Shown piece after piece: positions 9,523 through 17,000 of a stretch of 47,622 nt of DNA; position 1 is the stretch's first letter; each line of letters starts with the position of its first letter. The position numbers and the translations under genes were made by a program. The stretch lies in NCBI GenBank assembly GCA_937943625.1, contig CALEAD010000013.1:1-47622 (forward strand). The letters are read 5' to 3'. Below the pieces are notes generated by a model. The model worked only from the letters and a program-made list of their open reading frames with translations, was not told where the DNA came from and searched no databases. This stretch comes from an uncultured Anaerolineae bacterium. Lineage in GTDB: Bacteria; Chloroflexota; Anaerolineae; Promineifilales; Promineifilaceae.

Positions 9523-11193
9523 TTAGCTGTTGCGCGCCGTACTGAAGATGCGCACGTGCCGGCCCGGTTCCTGCCCATAACTATGCGAAACAAGATTCGC
9601 CTGGCGCGCCATCTGGTGCTGATAGCGGCGCAGCGCCGAACCCACAGGCGTTAAGTCTACGTAGGCCGCCTGGCCTGAACTTACCTGCTGAATCGCCTCC
9701 TCCGCCTCGGCAATGGCCAGGTCAAAAGGGTCAGAAGGCGCTGCCTCCAGATCCAACGCGCGGATAAAGAAGCTCTCCATCTGGTTGACGGTATTGGCAC
9801 GCAGCACGTAAACAGGCTTGCGCCGCTGTTCGGCGTCGCTAATGAGACGACGGCGCTTGCGGTAATAGCTTTTCAGCGTCACCAGCACGTCGGCGTCATT
9901 CAGCTCTTCCACCACTTCCAGCGCTACGTTCAGCCGTTTGGCCGCCTGGAAGAGACGATTGCGCGCCACGCCATAGGGAAAGACGCGAATGCGCTTGCCG
10001 CCTGGCTCTGGCGCAGACAGGTCTATGACGTTGGTTTCGGTGCGCGCGGTACGGCCGTTGCCGGTTGCACTGTATCCACCCCCTTCGGCGCTGCCATTCT
10101 CGCGGCGCGCGCGCGCCGGCGCCATGCTGCGCCCCTCACCTCCCCCAGGGCGTGCTTCGCGGCGGCCACTCAAGGCTGGCGCATTCACCACCATCTGTTC
10201 CGCGCGAATCTCAATTTTGCCGCTGGCGTCGCGGGCGCGCATTTCCACTTGCAGCGGCTGGGCGCGCAAAATTGCGTCCACAGAGTCGGTCACATTCTTG
10301 TGCACCAGCAGCTTTTCGCGGTCCTGAATTTCAATCAGCACGTCAAACGTGGGGGGGGCGCGGCGTTCCAGCACTGTCTTTTGCGTGCCGCGGCGGCGTG
10401 CCTCTTCGTCAGAGAGGGTGACGCTCTCAATGCCGCCTACCAGGTCCGAAAGCGTGGGGTTCAGCAGCAAATTCTCCAGCGTGTTGCCGTGCGCCGTGCC
10501 AATGAGCTGTACGCCGCGCTCATTGATGGTGCGCGCCGCGGCTGCTTCACGCTCACGGCCGATTTCGTCAATGATGATGACCTCTGGGTTGTGATTTTCC
10601 ACCGCCTCGATCATCGTCTCATGCTGGTGCGACGGACGGGGAACCTGCATCCGTCGCGCGCGCCCGACGGCTGGATGGGGAATGTCACCATCGCCGCCAA
10701 TTTCGTTAGAGGTATCTACGATGATGACGCGCTTTTGTTCGGCCAGCACGCGCGCCATTTCGCGCAGCATGGTAGTTTTGCCCACGCCGGGGCGGCCTAA
10801 TAACAGCACGCTGTGTCCTTCGGAAATGATGTCGGCAATGATGTCTATGGTGCCGTAGACGGCGCGCCCCACGCGGCAGGTCAGGCCAACCACGTCACCG
10901 CGCCGGTTGCGGATGCCAGAGATGCGGTGCAGGGTGCGGGCGATGCCGGCGCGGTTGTCGTCGTCGAAATCGCCAATGCCGTTGACAACGGCCGTTATCT
11001 CCGCTTCGGTCACTTCTTCGCTGGCCAGAATTTGTTCGCCATCCACGTAGCGCGCCGAGGGGGGACGGCCCAGGTCGAGAATAACCTCTATCAGCTCATC
11101 CTCGCGGCCAATTTCTTCTATTTTTTGCCGTAAACGCGGGGGCAATATGAATAGTAGGGCTTGTAAGTCTTCGTTTGCTTGTTTCTTGTCCAT
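9523..11193 (-). CDS. AAA ATPase with C-terminal R3H domain (Ycf45/SpoIIIAA-like)
   Basis: 556 residues. An N-terminal region of about 125 residues resembles the SpoIIIAA/Ycf45 family; the ATPase core has Walker A GRPGVGKT (133-140), Walker B VIIIDE (205-210) and a GTAHGNT sensor-like motif around 232-238. A Pro/Gly/Arg-rich disordered linker (about 345-400) leads to a second globular part and a C-terminal R3H-like segment (RRYQHQ..., then SHSYGQEPGRHVRIF), a single-stranded nucleic-acid-binding fold. Cyanobacterial and plastid relatives are called Ycf45; the cellular role is not established, though an RNA or DNA motor is likely. No Shine-Dalgarno is visible before ATG 11193. It lies upstream of tmk. 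Confidence 0.85.
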   Translation of the reverse strand: MDKKQANEDLQALLFILPPRLRQKIEEIGREDELIEVILDLGRPPSARYVDGEQILASEEVTEAEITAVVNGIGDFDDDNRAGIARTLHRISGIRNRRGDVVGLTCRVGRAVYGTIDIIADIISEGHSVLLLGRPGVGKTTMLREMARVLAEQKRVIIVDTSNEIGGDGDIPHPAVGRARRMQVPRPSHQHETMIEAVENHNPEVIIIDEIGREREAAAARTINERGVQLIGTAHGNTLENLLLNPTLSDLVGGIESVTLSDEEARRRGTQKTVLERRAPPTFDVLIEIQDREKLLVHKNVTDSVDAILRAQPLQVEMRARDASGKIEIRAEQMVVNAPALSGRREARPGGGEGRSMAPARARRENGSAEGGGYSATGNGRTARTETNVIDLSAPEPGGKRIRVFPYGVARNRLFQAAKRLNVALEVVEELNDADVLVTLKSYYRKRRRLISDAEQRRKPVYVLRANTVNQMESFFIRALDLEAAPSDPFDLAIAEAEEAIQQVSSGQAAYVDLTPVGSALRRYQHQMARQANLVSHSYGQEPGRHVRIFSTARNS

Positions 11194-11291
11194 AAATAAA
11201 TTAGTCAGTCAAGCTACCCTTACTATTTTAGCGGATAAGGCACGAATTTTCACGTGCATTAATCCAGCGATTCTCGATCTAACGCATTGAT

Positions 11292-11322
11292 TTGACCGCA
11301 GACCATTGACGGCAGACCACCG
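11292..11322. repeat. TGACCGC-family intergenic repeat
   Basis: TTGACCGCAGACC then TTGACGGCAGACCACC, two copies of one word in direct orientation, between the AAA/R3H gene start and the GH13 gene end. Nothing else is recognisable in this 277-nt gap. Confidence 0.55.
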
Positions 11323-11470
11323 CGACTCTCAGCAGGAGGACAGGTAGGCTGTCGGCGCTCCGCACAGCTTTACGAACGATGCTCCAATTGAAAATTGCTA
11401 TGGTACCGACTTTAGGCTGGACTTACCATCAAAGCAGCACGACAAATCTTATGCCACCTTCGGGCAAGTT

Positions 11471-12802
11471 CTACTGGCCGAACAGAATGTTGGGCATGAG
11501 ATTGGGCATGGGATCAATGGTTCCCTGGTAAGAGAGGAGCACGGCCGTTTCGGGCACAGCCATCTCGCCATCGCGCACCTCTATTTGCCGGTCATCGAGT
11601 AAGTTAACATAAATACCATCGGGAAGCGGTGTAGGCATTACGGCTGTTTCGCCCGTCACGTTAAACACGCCATACAGTCCCTCCCCCTCTGCCTGCCACA
11701 AGGCGGCAAGCGCCGGCTGGCAGGCAAGCAGCGTAAACTGGCCATTCATTTGTGCTGGATGCTTCTTCAGGTGGCATAGCCGCGTCAGAAACGCCTGGGC
11801 GCTATAAGCCCCCCATTTCACCTTGTCTACGTCAAACAAGTCAGGGGTGTGCCTGTTTTCCGACTCTTGGCCGGCGTAGATGAGAAATGCGCCTTCGTTA
11901 AACGCCTGAAATGCTGTCCAGGCCAGCGCCTGGGCGCGGCTGGGGGCGCGGCGCGCAATGCGCGGCTGGTCATGATTTTCCACACAGCGCATCTTGATGG
12001 TGTGCGCCGGGTAAATCCCTTGCTGGAACCAGAGCAGGCTGGCGTAGTGCGGCAGCATCGCCGGGTCTTTGACTGCCTTCTCCCACACCGGCCAGATGTC
12101 GTAATCATAGGAAAGGTCAAATGCTTCGTGCACCTCGCCATCGGCATGCGCCATCAGCCCGTGGCGGCGCCGGTCTATGACAAAAACAGTATGCACCGAC
12201 TCGGCCAGCCAGATGACGCCAGGTTTGACCTGGGCAACGGCCGTGCACGCCCGCTTCCAGAACTCCAGCGGCACAATGGAAGCCACATCGCAGCGAAAGC
12301 CATCCACTCCCAATCTGGCCCACATTTGCAGCGTTTCTATCTGGTAATCCCACAACCCCTGGTGGCTGTAGTCCAGGTCAATTACATCGCTCCATTCGGG
12401 CACGGTGGTTACAGGACGGCCGTTTTCGTCCTGATGGTACCATTCCGGGTGCTGCTGCAATAGCAACGCATCATGACTGGTGTGGTTATACACCACGTCA
12501 ATCATCACCTTCAGCCCCAGGGCGTGGGCATATTGGCACAGCAGCTCAAACTCCTTCTTGGTGCCATACTCCGGGTTCACCTCGCGATAATCTTGAATGG
12601 AGTATGGGCAGCCCAGGTTACCCTTCTTGTTAAGCTGGCCAATGGGATGAATGGGCATAAACCAGATCACATCTACGCCCATCGCCTTAATACGCGGCAA
12701 ATCGGCCGTGACGTTGGCAAACGTGCCTTCTTTGCCATGATTGCGCACGTAAATTTCGTATAAAACCAAATTGCGGTATGATTTGGGTGTGTCTTGCGCC
12801 AT
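11471..12802 (-). CDS. Glycoside hydrolase family 13 (alpha-amylase-type) enzyme
   Basis: 443 residues; an intracellular-looking enzyme without a signal peptide. The four GH13 regions are present: DVVYNHTS (102-109), GFRCDVAS with nucleophile Asp172, WLAES with acid/base Glu201, and ENHDQPR with Asp278. A short C-terminal beta domain follows (about 375-443). The family cleaves or transfers alpha-glucosidic bonds in starch, glycogen or maltodextrins; the exact specificity cannot be read from the motifs. AGGAG lies 11 nt before the start. No other glycogen or maltose gene is adjacent, and it has its own intergenic regions on both sides. Confidence 0.9.
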   Translation of the reverse strand: MAQDTPKSYRNLVLYEIYVRNHGKEGTFANVTADLPRIKAMGVDVIWFMPIHPIGQLNKKGNLGCPYSIQDYREVNPEYGTKKEFELLCQYAHALGLKVMIDVVYNHTSHDALLLQQHPEWYHQDENGRPVTTVPEWSDVIDLDYSHQGLWDYQIETLQMWARLGVDGFRCDVASIVPLEFWKRACTAVAQVKPGVIWLAESVHTVFVIDRRRHGLMAHADGEVHEAFDLSYDYDIWPVWEKAVKDPAMLPHYASLLWFQQGIYPAHTIKMRCVENHDQPRIARRAPSRAQALAWTAFQAFNEGAFLIYAGQESENRHTPDLFDVDKVKWGAYSAQAFLTRLCHLKKHPAQMNGQFTLLACQPALAALWQAEGEGLYGVFNVTGETAVMPTPLPDGIYVNLLDDRQIEVRDGEMAVPETAVLLSYQGTIDPMPNLMPNILFGQ

Positions 12803-12825
12803 CTAATTTGCGTCTCCTTTGGAAA

Positions 12826-12920
12826 TGACCGCCGACCGCTAACTCATTCTTTCATTCGCCCCATTCGTTGCCGGCGCTCCTGCGAAAATGACCGCGAACC
12901 GCCGACCGCCGTCTGCAGTC
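12826..12920. repeat. Two TGACCGC-family intergenic repeat words
   Basis: AAATGACCGCCGACCGC at 12824-12840 and AAAATGACCGCGAACCGCC with a following GTCTGCAGTC at 12886-12920. Same family as 9427-9487. Confidence 0.55.
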
Positions 12921-12986
12921 TACCTTGTAAATAAAGCCTGCGTTCCGTTTTCATTTGTGGTGCTGTGCCCCACTCGTGAAATCTCC

Positions 12987-13015
12987 TACAAAATCTCCTA
13001 CAAAATCTCCGTGAC
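12987..13015. repeat. 12-nt tandem repeat
   Basis: The word AAAATCTCCTAC occurs in tandem (about 2.5 copies, the first starting one A short). The flanking CTCCATGCCCTCCGTGTTC belongs to the same kind of iterated-word sequence (minus strand: ACACGGAGGGCATGGAGGAG). Confidence 0.6.
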
Positions 13016-13087
13016 TCCTCCATGCCCTCCGTGTTCATTCTCCCTTGAAAATATAGCCCGGTACTTCAACAAACTAACTTTTTGGGG

Positions 13088-13138
13088 GTTCGTAGTAATG
13101 GCTTTAGCCGGTTACCCGCTGAAGCGGTTACTACAAAC
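13088..13138. repeat. Three-way-junction element, dispersed copy
   Basis: Outer stem GTTCGTAGTAA / TTACTACAAAC encloses two small hairpins, GGCT-TT-AGCC and CCGCT-GA-AGCGG. It has the architecture of the 77-bp units at 42773-43137, but the outer stem is TAA/TTA where those have TGC/GCA, a compensatory change that supports real base-pairing. Confidence 0.7.
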
Positions 13139-13146
13139 TTAACCCG

Positions 13147-13175
13147 ATACGTACAGGTTTGGTAACTTGCATTAC
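13147..13175. repeat. Partial copy of the 42172-42226 structured element
   Basis: CGTACAGGTTTGGTAACTTG then CATTAC resembles the second hairpin and closing arm of the element before the small lipoprotein gene (CCAGGTTTGGCAACCTGG, GTTAC). The first hairpin is missing. Confidence 0.5.
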
Positions 13176-13234
13176 GGCTTCATCCACAGTGGTATGCTGC
13201 ACCCATATTGAACCCCTGCGAAAACATCCAGAAC

Positions 13235-13271
13235 AAAAGCGAGAGCCAGACCGGACTCTGCTCTCGCTTTT
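13235..13271. terminator. Bidirectional terminator-like hairpin
   Basis: AAAAGCGAGAGC, 13-nt loop, GCTCTCGCTTTT: a perfect 12-bp stem whose ends supply A/T tracts on both strands. On the minus strand the T-run continues as TTTTGTT. It lies 527 nt beyond the rocD stop, and could end rocD read-through. Confidence 0.55.
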
Positions 13272-13458
13272 CATCTGCCTGGGCAGCGTTACTGGATACT
13301 GGCGTTTTTGCTGGCCGCCATTGTAGCGTGATTTGCCAAAATCGCATTACGGCTCCAGCGGTCAGCGCAAATTTCACCAGACTGCAGGGCGTTATATCAA
13401 TTTGCGCCGGGTCCTTAAATACATCGTTAAATAACTCTTCTTAACTTAACGCTTTGCC

Positions 13459-13583
13459 TGTCATTCCGAGCGGAGCCTGCGGCCCTGAGCGAAGTCGAAT
13501 GGGGAGGAATCCCTCTCCTTTCGAGGAATCCCTCTCCTTTATAAGTGGCAGGGATTCCTCGTCGAAGACTCCTCGGAATGACA
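13459..13583. repeat. TGTCATTCCGAG inverted-repeat element (MITE-like)
   Basis: Perfect 12-bp terminal inverted repeats TGTCATTCCGAG / CTCGGAATGACA, with an internal 11-bp pair GAGGAATCCCT / AGGGATTCCTC and an 18-nt direct repeat (13504-13521 and 13523-13540). It has no coding capacity. I recall similar TCATTCCGAG...GGAATGA elements as common intergenic repeats in several phyla; here the whole would fold into a long hairpin. Confidence 0.75.
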
Positions 13584-13717
13584 CGGAAAAGTTTAGGTTA
13601 TTTTGTTAACAATGTATTAAATGGTTCGCAGTGACAGCTTTAGCCAGATTATCTGCTAAACAGGTTTTGCAGGTCCGTCAGGCCTTATTGATTATCTGGC
13701 CAACTGATGGGCTGTTG

Positions 13718-13766
13718 GTTGGTTTGATGGTTGGTTTTTAGCTCACAAACCAACCATCAAACCAAC
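13718..13766. repeat. 20-bp perfect hairpin downstream of rocD
   Basis: A 20-bp arm beginning GTTGGTTTGATGG (13718-13737), 9-nt loop, then its exact complement (13747-13766). Flanked toward rocD by more GTTGGTT / AACCAACC words up to 13790. On the minus strand it follows the rocD stop by 31 nt and may help end transcription, although no long T-run follows the stem. Confidence 0.75.
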
Positions 13767-13797
13767 AAACTAACCAACCAACAAACAAACTATATTC

Positions 13798-15012
13798 CTA
13801 TGCCAGCACCGACTCCAGCTCTCCCATCAGCACCGGCTCAATCTGGCTGAGCGCCCAATCCAGCTCCTCGCGCGTAATGACTAACGGCGGCGCAAAGCGG
13901 ATGACGTTGACGTGCGTTTCCTTGCATAGAATGCCCCGGTCACGCAGCGCTTCGCAGAACGGCCGTGCGGGGCGATTGAGCACTACACCAATAAACAGCC
14001 CCTTGCCGCGCACCTGCGTCACATATTCGCTCTCGATCAGCTCCAGGCGACGCTGAAAGTACGCGCCCAGTTCACGCGAGCGCTCTACCAGCTTCTCATC
14101 CCGAATCACGCGCAGCGCCGCACGCGCAATTGCCGCCCCTAGCGGATTGCCGCCAAACGTGCTGCCATGGTCGCCAGGGCGAAACAGGCCTAAAACCTCG
14201 CGGTCGGCCAGCACAGCCGAAACCGGATAAAAGCCACCACTGAGCGCTTTTCCCACGGTGATCATGTCTGGGCGCACACCCTCATGGTCACAGGCAAACA
14301 GCGCGCCCGTGCGCCCCAGCCCCGTCTGAATCTCATCGGCGATAAACAGCACATTGTGTTGGGCGCAAATATCTGCCGCCTGCTTCAAATAACCGGGGGG
14401 CGGCACAACCACACCCCCTTCGCCCTGAATCGGCTCCACCATAAACGCCACCGTGTTCGGCGTAATGGCGGCTTCCAGCGCGGCCGCATCTCCGTAGGGA
14501 ACCATGACAAAGCCGGGGGTAAAGGGGCCAAAATCCTCCTTATACTGCGGTTCACTGGAGAAGCTGATAATGGTCGTCGTACGGCCAGCAAAATTGCCTT
14601 CACAGACGATGATTTCGGCGCGATTTTCTGCCACCCCTTTTTGCAAATAGCCCCACTTGCGCGCTGCTTTAATGGCAGTCTCCACCGCCTCGGCGCCGCT
14701 GTTCATCGGCAGCGCCATATCATAACCGGTCATTTCGCACAGCTCTTGCACAAATGGACCCATCTGGTCGTTGCGGAAAGCGCGCGAGGTGAGGGTGATG
14801 CGTCCCATCTGCTCTATGGCTGCCTGGCGAATGAGTGGGTGACAATGCCCCTGGTTCACGGCCGAATAGGCGCTAAGGCAATCCAGATAACGGTTGCCGT
14901 CTACATCGTAAACCCACACGCCCTCACCACGCTCAATTACCACATCCAAGGGATGATAGTTGTGGGCACTGTAGGTTTCTTCGAGTTCAATAAATTTTTG
15001 GCTTTTGCTCAT
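13798..15012 (-). CDS. rocD: Ornithine aminotransferase
   Basis: 404 residues, a fold-type I PLP enzyme of aminotransferase class III that converts ornithine and 2-oxoglutarate to glutamate semialdehyde and glutamate. NSGAEAVE (104-111), Asp226 in FIADEIQTG, and the PLP lysine Lys255 in [16 protein letters not shown] are present; the YSAHNYHPL start and the [11 protein letters not shown] region fit ornithine aminotransferase better than acetylornithine aminotransferase. ATG 15012 has AAGGAG 7 nt upstream; an in-frame ATG at 15051 lies inside the leader hairpin region and lacks a ribosome-binding site. The leader has an extended -10 (15125-15117) and, 23 nt before the start codon, a terminator-like hairpin (15035-15066), so attenuation is plausible. 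No arginine-degradation genes are adjacent. Confidence 0.92.
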   Translation of the reverse strand: MSKSQKFIELEETYSAHNYHPLDVVIERGEGVWVYDVDGNRYLDCLSAYSAVNQGHCHPLIRQAAIEQMGRITLTSRAFRNDQMGPFVQELCEMTGYDMALPMNSGAEAVETAIKAARKWGYLQKGVAENRAEIIVCEGNFAGRTTTIISFSSEPQYKEDFGPFTPGFVMVPYGDAAALEAAITPNTVAFMVEPIQGEGGVVVPPPGYLKQAADICAQHNVLFIADEIQTGLGRTGALFACDHEGVRPDMITVGKALSGGFYPVSAVLADREVLGLFRPGDHGSTFGGNPLGAAIARAALRVIRDEKLVERSRELGAYFQRRLELIESEYVTQVRGKGLFIGVVLNRPARPFCEALRDRGILCKETHVNVIRFAPPLVITREELDWALSQIEPVLMGELESVLA

Positions 15013-15034
15013 GGTGTTACTCCTTGTGTTCGAC

Positions 15035-15066
15035 AAAAAAGCCTGATTCAAGAGAAATCAGGCTTT
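15035..15066 (-). terminator. Terminator-like hairpin in the rocD leader (possible attenuator)
   Basis: Minus strand: AAAGCCTGATT, 7-nt loop, AATCAGGCTTT, then T's: a perfect 11-bp stem with a six-T tract. It sits between a good extended -10 box and the rocD Shine-Dalgarno. It could also end transcription from the upstream cluster, but its place downstream of a promoter suggests premature termination control. Confidence 0.7.
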
Positions 15067-15116
15067 GCTCGGACCAGCTATTGAGTGCTTCGATGACGGT
15101 CGTCTTTTCGCGATGG

Positions 15117-15125
15117 ATTATAGCA
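15117..15125 (-). promoter_or_regulatory. Extended -10 promoter upstream of rocD
   Basis: Minus strand TGCTATAAT, 104 nt before the rocD ATG. The 12-nt context CTGCTATAATCC is identical to that before the XRE/NB-ARC regulator at 42051-42062. No clear -35. Confidence 0.55.
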
Positions 15126-15249
15126 GATTTGACGCGGAAAAGCAGTAGAAAGAAGGGGGCAGGAGGCGGAAAATAGGCCACAGGGGACAGGTTATGAGCG
15201 CCAGGCTGCATTTTGCCCATATCCCTTGTCGCTTGCTGCCTGACCCTGC

Positions 15250-16044
15250 TCACCGCACACGGCCGTAAACGTTACCAATTGCCTGCTGACCCTCGGCCGA
15301 TTGCAGCCAGGAAAGCCAGGCGCGCAGCTCGCCCTGCGGCTCGGCCAGGCTGACAAAGTAGAGGGGGACGCTGATGGGGTAGGCCTGGGCGCTGACGATG
15401 TTGGGCAGGGGGGCAATGCCGTCTAGCGCCAGCACGTTTGCGCCCTGCCCAGCACCCATCATGGTGTAGCCAATGGCTCCTGGGTTTGTGGCCACCTGCT
15501 GCTGTACGGCCGTATCCGCTGCCGCCACCATGGCATTGATGCTCAGGCGCTGCTCCAGCATGATGCGCTGCGTAAAAATGGCGCGCGCGCTTGCCTCGCG
15601 CTCCCGCGTCACCAGTAGGATGGGCAGGTCAGGGCCGCCTACCTCTGCCCAATTGGTGATACGGCCGTTGAACATCGCCTGTACTTCGGTGCGCGTCAGC
15701 GCCTCTAGCGGGTTGTCTGGATGCACAATGATGACCAGGGCATCCACCGCCACCGGGTTGAACCACACCACCGCACCCGCCGGGATGTGCTGCGTCAGCA
15801 GCGCGTCCAGCTTGCCCGCCGCCAGGTCGGCAAACAGGGCATCGGTGTTGGCCGCCACCGTTTGCAGGGCAAACGCGGGATGATGCGCCAGGGTGAGAAA
15901 GGAAACGGCCGTGTCCTCCACGCCAATGCGTAACACCGTCGGCGTTGGCTCTGGCATCGTCTCTGGCAGCGGCAATGGCGCCGGCCGGCAGGCAGGCAAA
16001 AGCAAGAGCAGAAGGCACAACGAGGCCAGGAAGCGGGGAAACAT
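15250..16044 (-). CDS. PstS-like periplasmic substrate-binding lipoprotein
   Basis: 264 residues from ATG 16044. The start has Lys/Arg-poor MFPRFLASLC then a leucine stretch and the lipobox LLPAC (Cys19), followed by a Pro/Glu-rich linker. The mature part resembles phosphate-type (PBP-like) binding proteins: DALVIIVHPDNPLEALTR, then QAMFNGRITNWAEVGG, and an RE(R)EASARAIF segment. Such proteins bind oxyanions for ABC uptake, but no permease or ATPase gene is adjacent. The frame extends 21 codons upstream into a TGCGGTC repeat, and I reject that start. It follows uppP by 71 nt, so it is probably in the tgt-uppP transcript. It may be a sensor or orphan receptor; that is a guess. Confidence 0.75.
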   Translation of the reverse strand: MFPRFLASLCLLLLLLPACRPAPLPLPETMPEPTPTVLRIGVEDTAVSFLTLAHHPAFALQTVAANTDALFADLAAGKLDALLTQHIPAGAVVWFNPVAVDALVIIVHPDNPLEALTRTEVQAMFNGRITNWAEVGGPDLPILLVTREREASARAIFTQRIMLEQRLSINAMVAAADTAVQQQVATNPGAIGYTMMGAGQGANVLALDGIAPLPNIVSAQAYPISVPLYFVSLAEPQGELRAWLSWLQSAEGQQAIGNVYGRVR

Positions 16045-16057
16045 GGCATCTGCTATC

Positions 16058-16086
16058 AGTGGTCTGCGGCCTGCGGTCTGCAGTGA
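16058..16086. repeat. GGTCTGCGGTC-type intergenic repeat (TGACCGC family)
   Basis: CAGTGGTCTGCGGCC then TGCGGTCTGCAGTG, just upstream of the binding-lipoprotein start and after the uppP stop. Confidence 0.55.
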
Positions 16087-16115
16087 GAGCGAATATCCAG
16101 CCTCCACTCCCCCCC

Positions 16116-16931
16116 TCAGCCGCGCAGGGCAATAACCAGGAAGGAAATAGCGCTAAGCAACGTGACATAAACAACGAAAATGGTCAGACTGTACTGCTTG
16201 AGCCAGGCCAACAGGAAGTAGATGCAGGCATAGCCAGAAACGGCCGCTGCCACAAAACCTGCCAACATTGCCGGCCACTCGCTGCCCAGGTTGCCCGCCT
16301 GCAAAATGTCCAGCACAGAGAGTAGCCCTGCGCCCAAGATGGCGGGAATGCCGAGCAAAAAGCTGAAGCGGGCGGCCGTGGCGCGATCAAAGCCGCGCAT
16401 CAGCCCGGCAGTGATGGTGCTCCCGCTGCGCGAAATGCCGGGGAAGAGCGCCAGCATCTGAAAGAAGCCAACAATCAGCGCGTCCAGCCAGGTCAGGTGC
16501 GTCAGGTTCTTTTGGCCCGTCATCAATCGCTCGCCTGTCACCAGGAAAACGGCCGTTACCAGCAAAAAACCGGCCGAAATTGCCGGCGTGCCAAATACCT
16601 CTTCAAAAAAATCAGCAAAGAGCAGGCCAGCCACCGCTGCCGGAATGGAACCTAAGACAATAAACCAGCCCAAGCGCGATTCGGCCGTTGCCAGCGGCTG
16701 GCGGCGGCGCAACCCCTCTAGCACCCCCTTGATAATTTCCCACAAATCGCGGCGAAAATAGACCAGCACCGCCAGCAGCGTGCCTTCGTGCACAATCGAA
16801 ATCATCGTCAGCCCCGGCTCTGTCAAATTGAACAGGTAGGGAATGAGAACGAGATGGCCAGAGCTGGAAATGGGCAAAAATTCCGTTGCCCCTTGCAAAA
16901 TACCGAGAATAATTGCTTCTAGAATGCTCAT
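16116..16931 (-). CDS. uppP: Undecaprenyl-diphosphatase
   Basis: 271 residues, the usual size of UppP/BacA. This membrane enzyme removes a phosphate from undecaprenyl diphosphate, recycling the lipid carrier of peptidoglycan synthesis. Signatures: GATEFLPISSSGHL (Glu17, Ser22-His26) and the second motif PGISRSGSTITAG. Seven to eight hydrophobic segments. The start is ATG 16931 (MSILEAIILG); the longer frame to 16988 would run through a GTGAAA-type repeat. A weak AAGAGA lies upstream. It follows tgt by 60 nt on the same strand. Confidence 0.94.
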   Translation of the reverse strand: MSILEAIILGILQGATEFLPISSSGHLVLIPYLFNLTEPGLTMISIVHEGTLLAVLVYFRRDLWEIIKGVLEGLRRRQPLATAESRLGWFIVLGSIPAAVAGLLFADFFEEVFGTPAISAGFLLVTAVFLVTGERLMTGQKNLTHLTWLDALIVGFFQMLALFPGISRSGSTITAGLMRGFDRATAARFSFLLGIPAILGAGLLSVLDILQAGNLGSEWPAMLAGFVAAAVSGYACIYFLLAWLKQYSLTIFVVYVTLLSAISFLVIALRG

Positions 16932-16948
16932 GAATCGTTTCTCTTTCG

Positions 16949-17000
16949 TGAAACCTGAATGCGTGAAAAGAAGCGGCTCACGCTTCACACCTCACGCATA
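16949..17000. repeat. GTGAAAC-family intergenic repeat between tgt and uppP
   Basis: Iterated TCGTGAAACCTGAATGCGTG and GGCTCACGCTTCACACC words, partly inverted. The TGA stop of tgt (16994-16992) is one of its GTGA words. Confidence 0.6.

Larger units (their letters stand above)
12803..13797. other. 1-kb gene-free stretch packed with small repeats
   Basis: No convincing gene. In order it holds: the GH13 ribosome-binding site, two TGACCGC-family words (12826-12839, 12889-12920), a 12-nt tandem repeat (12987-13015), a three-way-junction element (13088-13138), part of a second element type (13147-13175), a bidirectional terminator-like hairpin (13235-13271), a TGTCATTCCGAG element (13459-13583), and a 20-bp perfect hairpin beside rocD (13718-13766). 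The density of unrelated repeat types suggests a site that tolerates insertions. Confidence 0.75.

Noticed and set aside
14284..15084. Plus-strand 266-codon frame over rocD
   Set aside because: Fully antisense to rocD and crossing its leader hairpin; no domain recognised.
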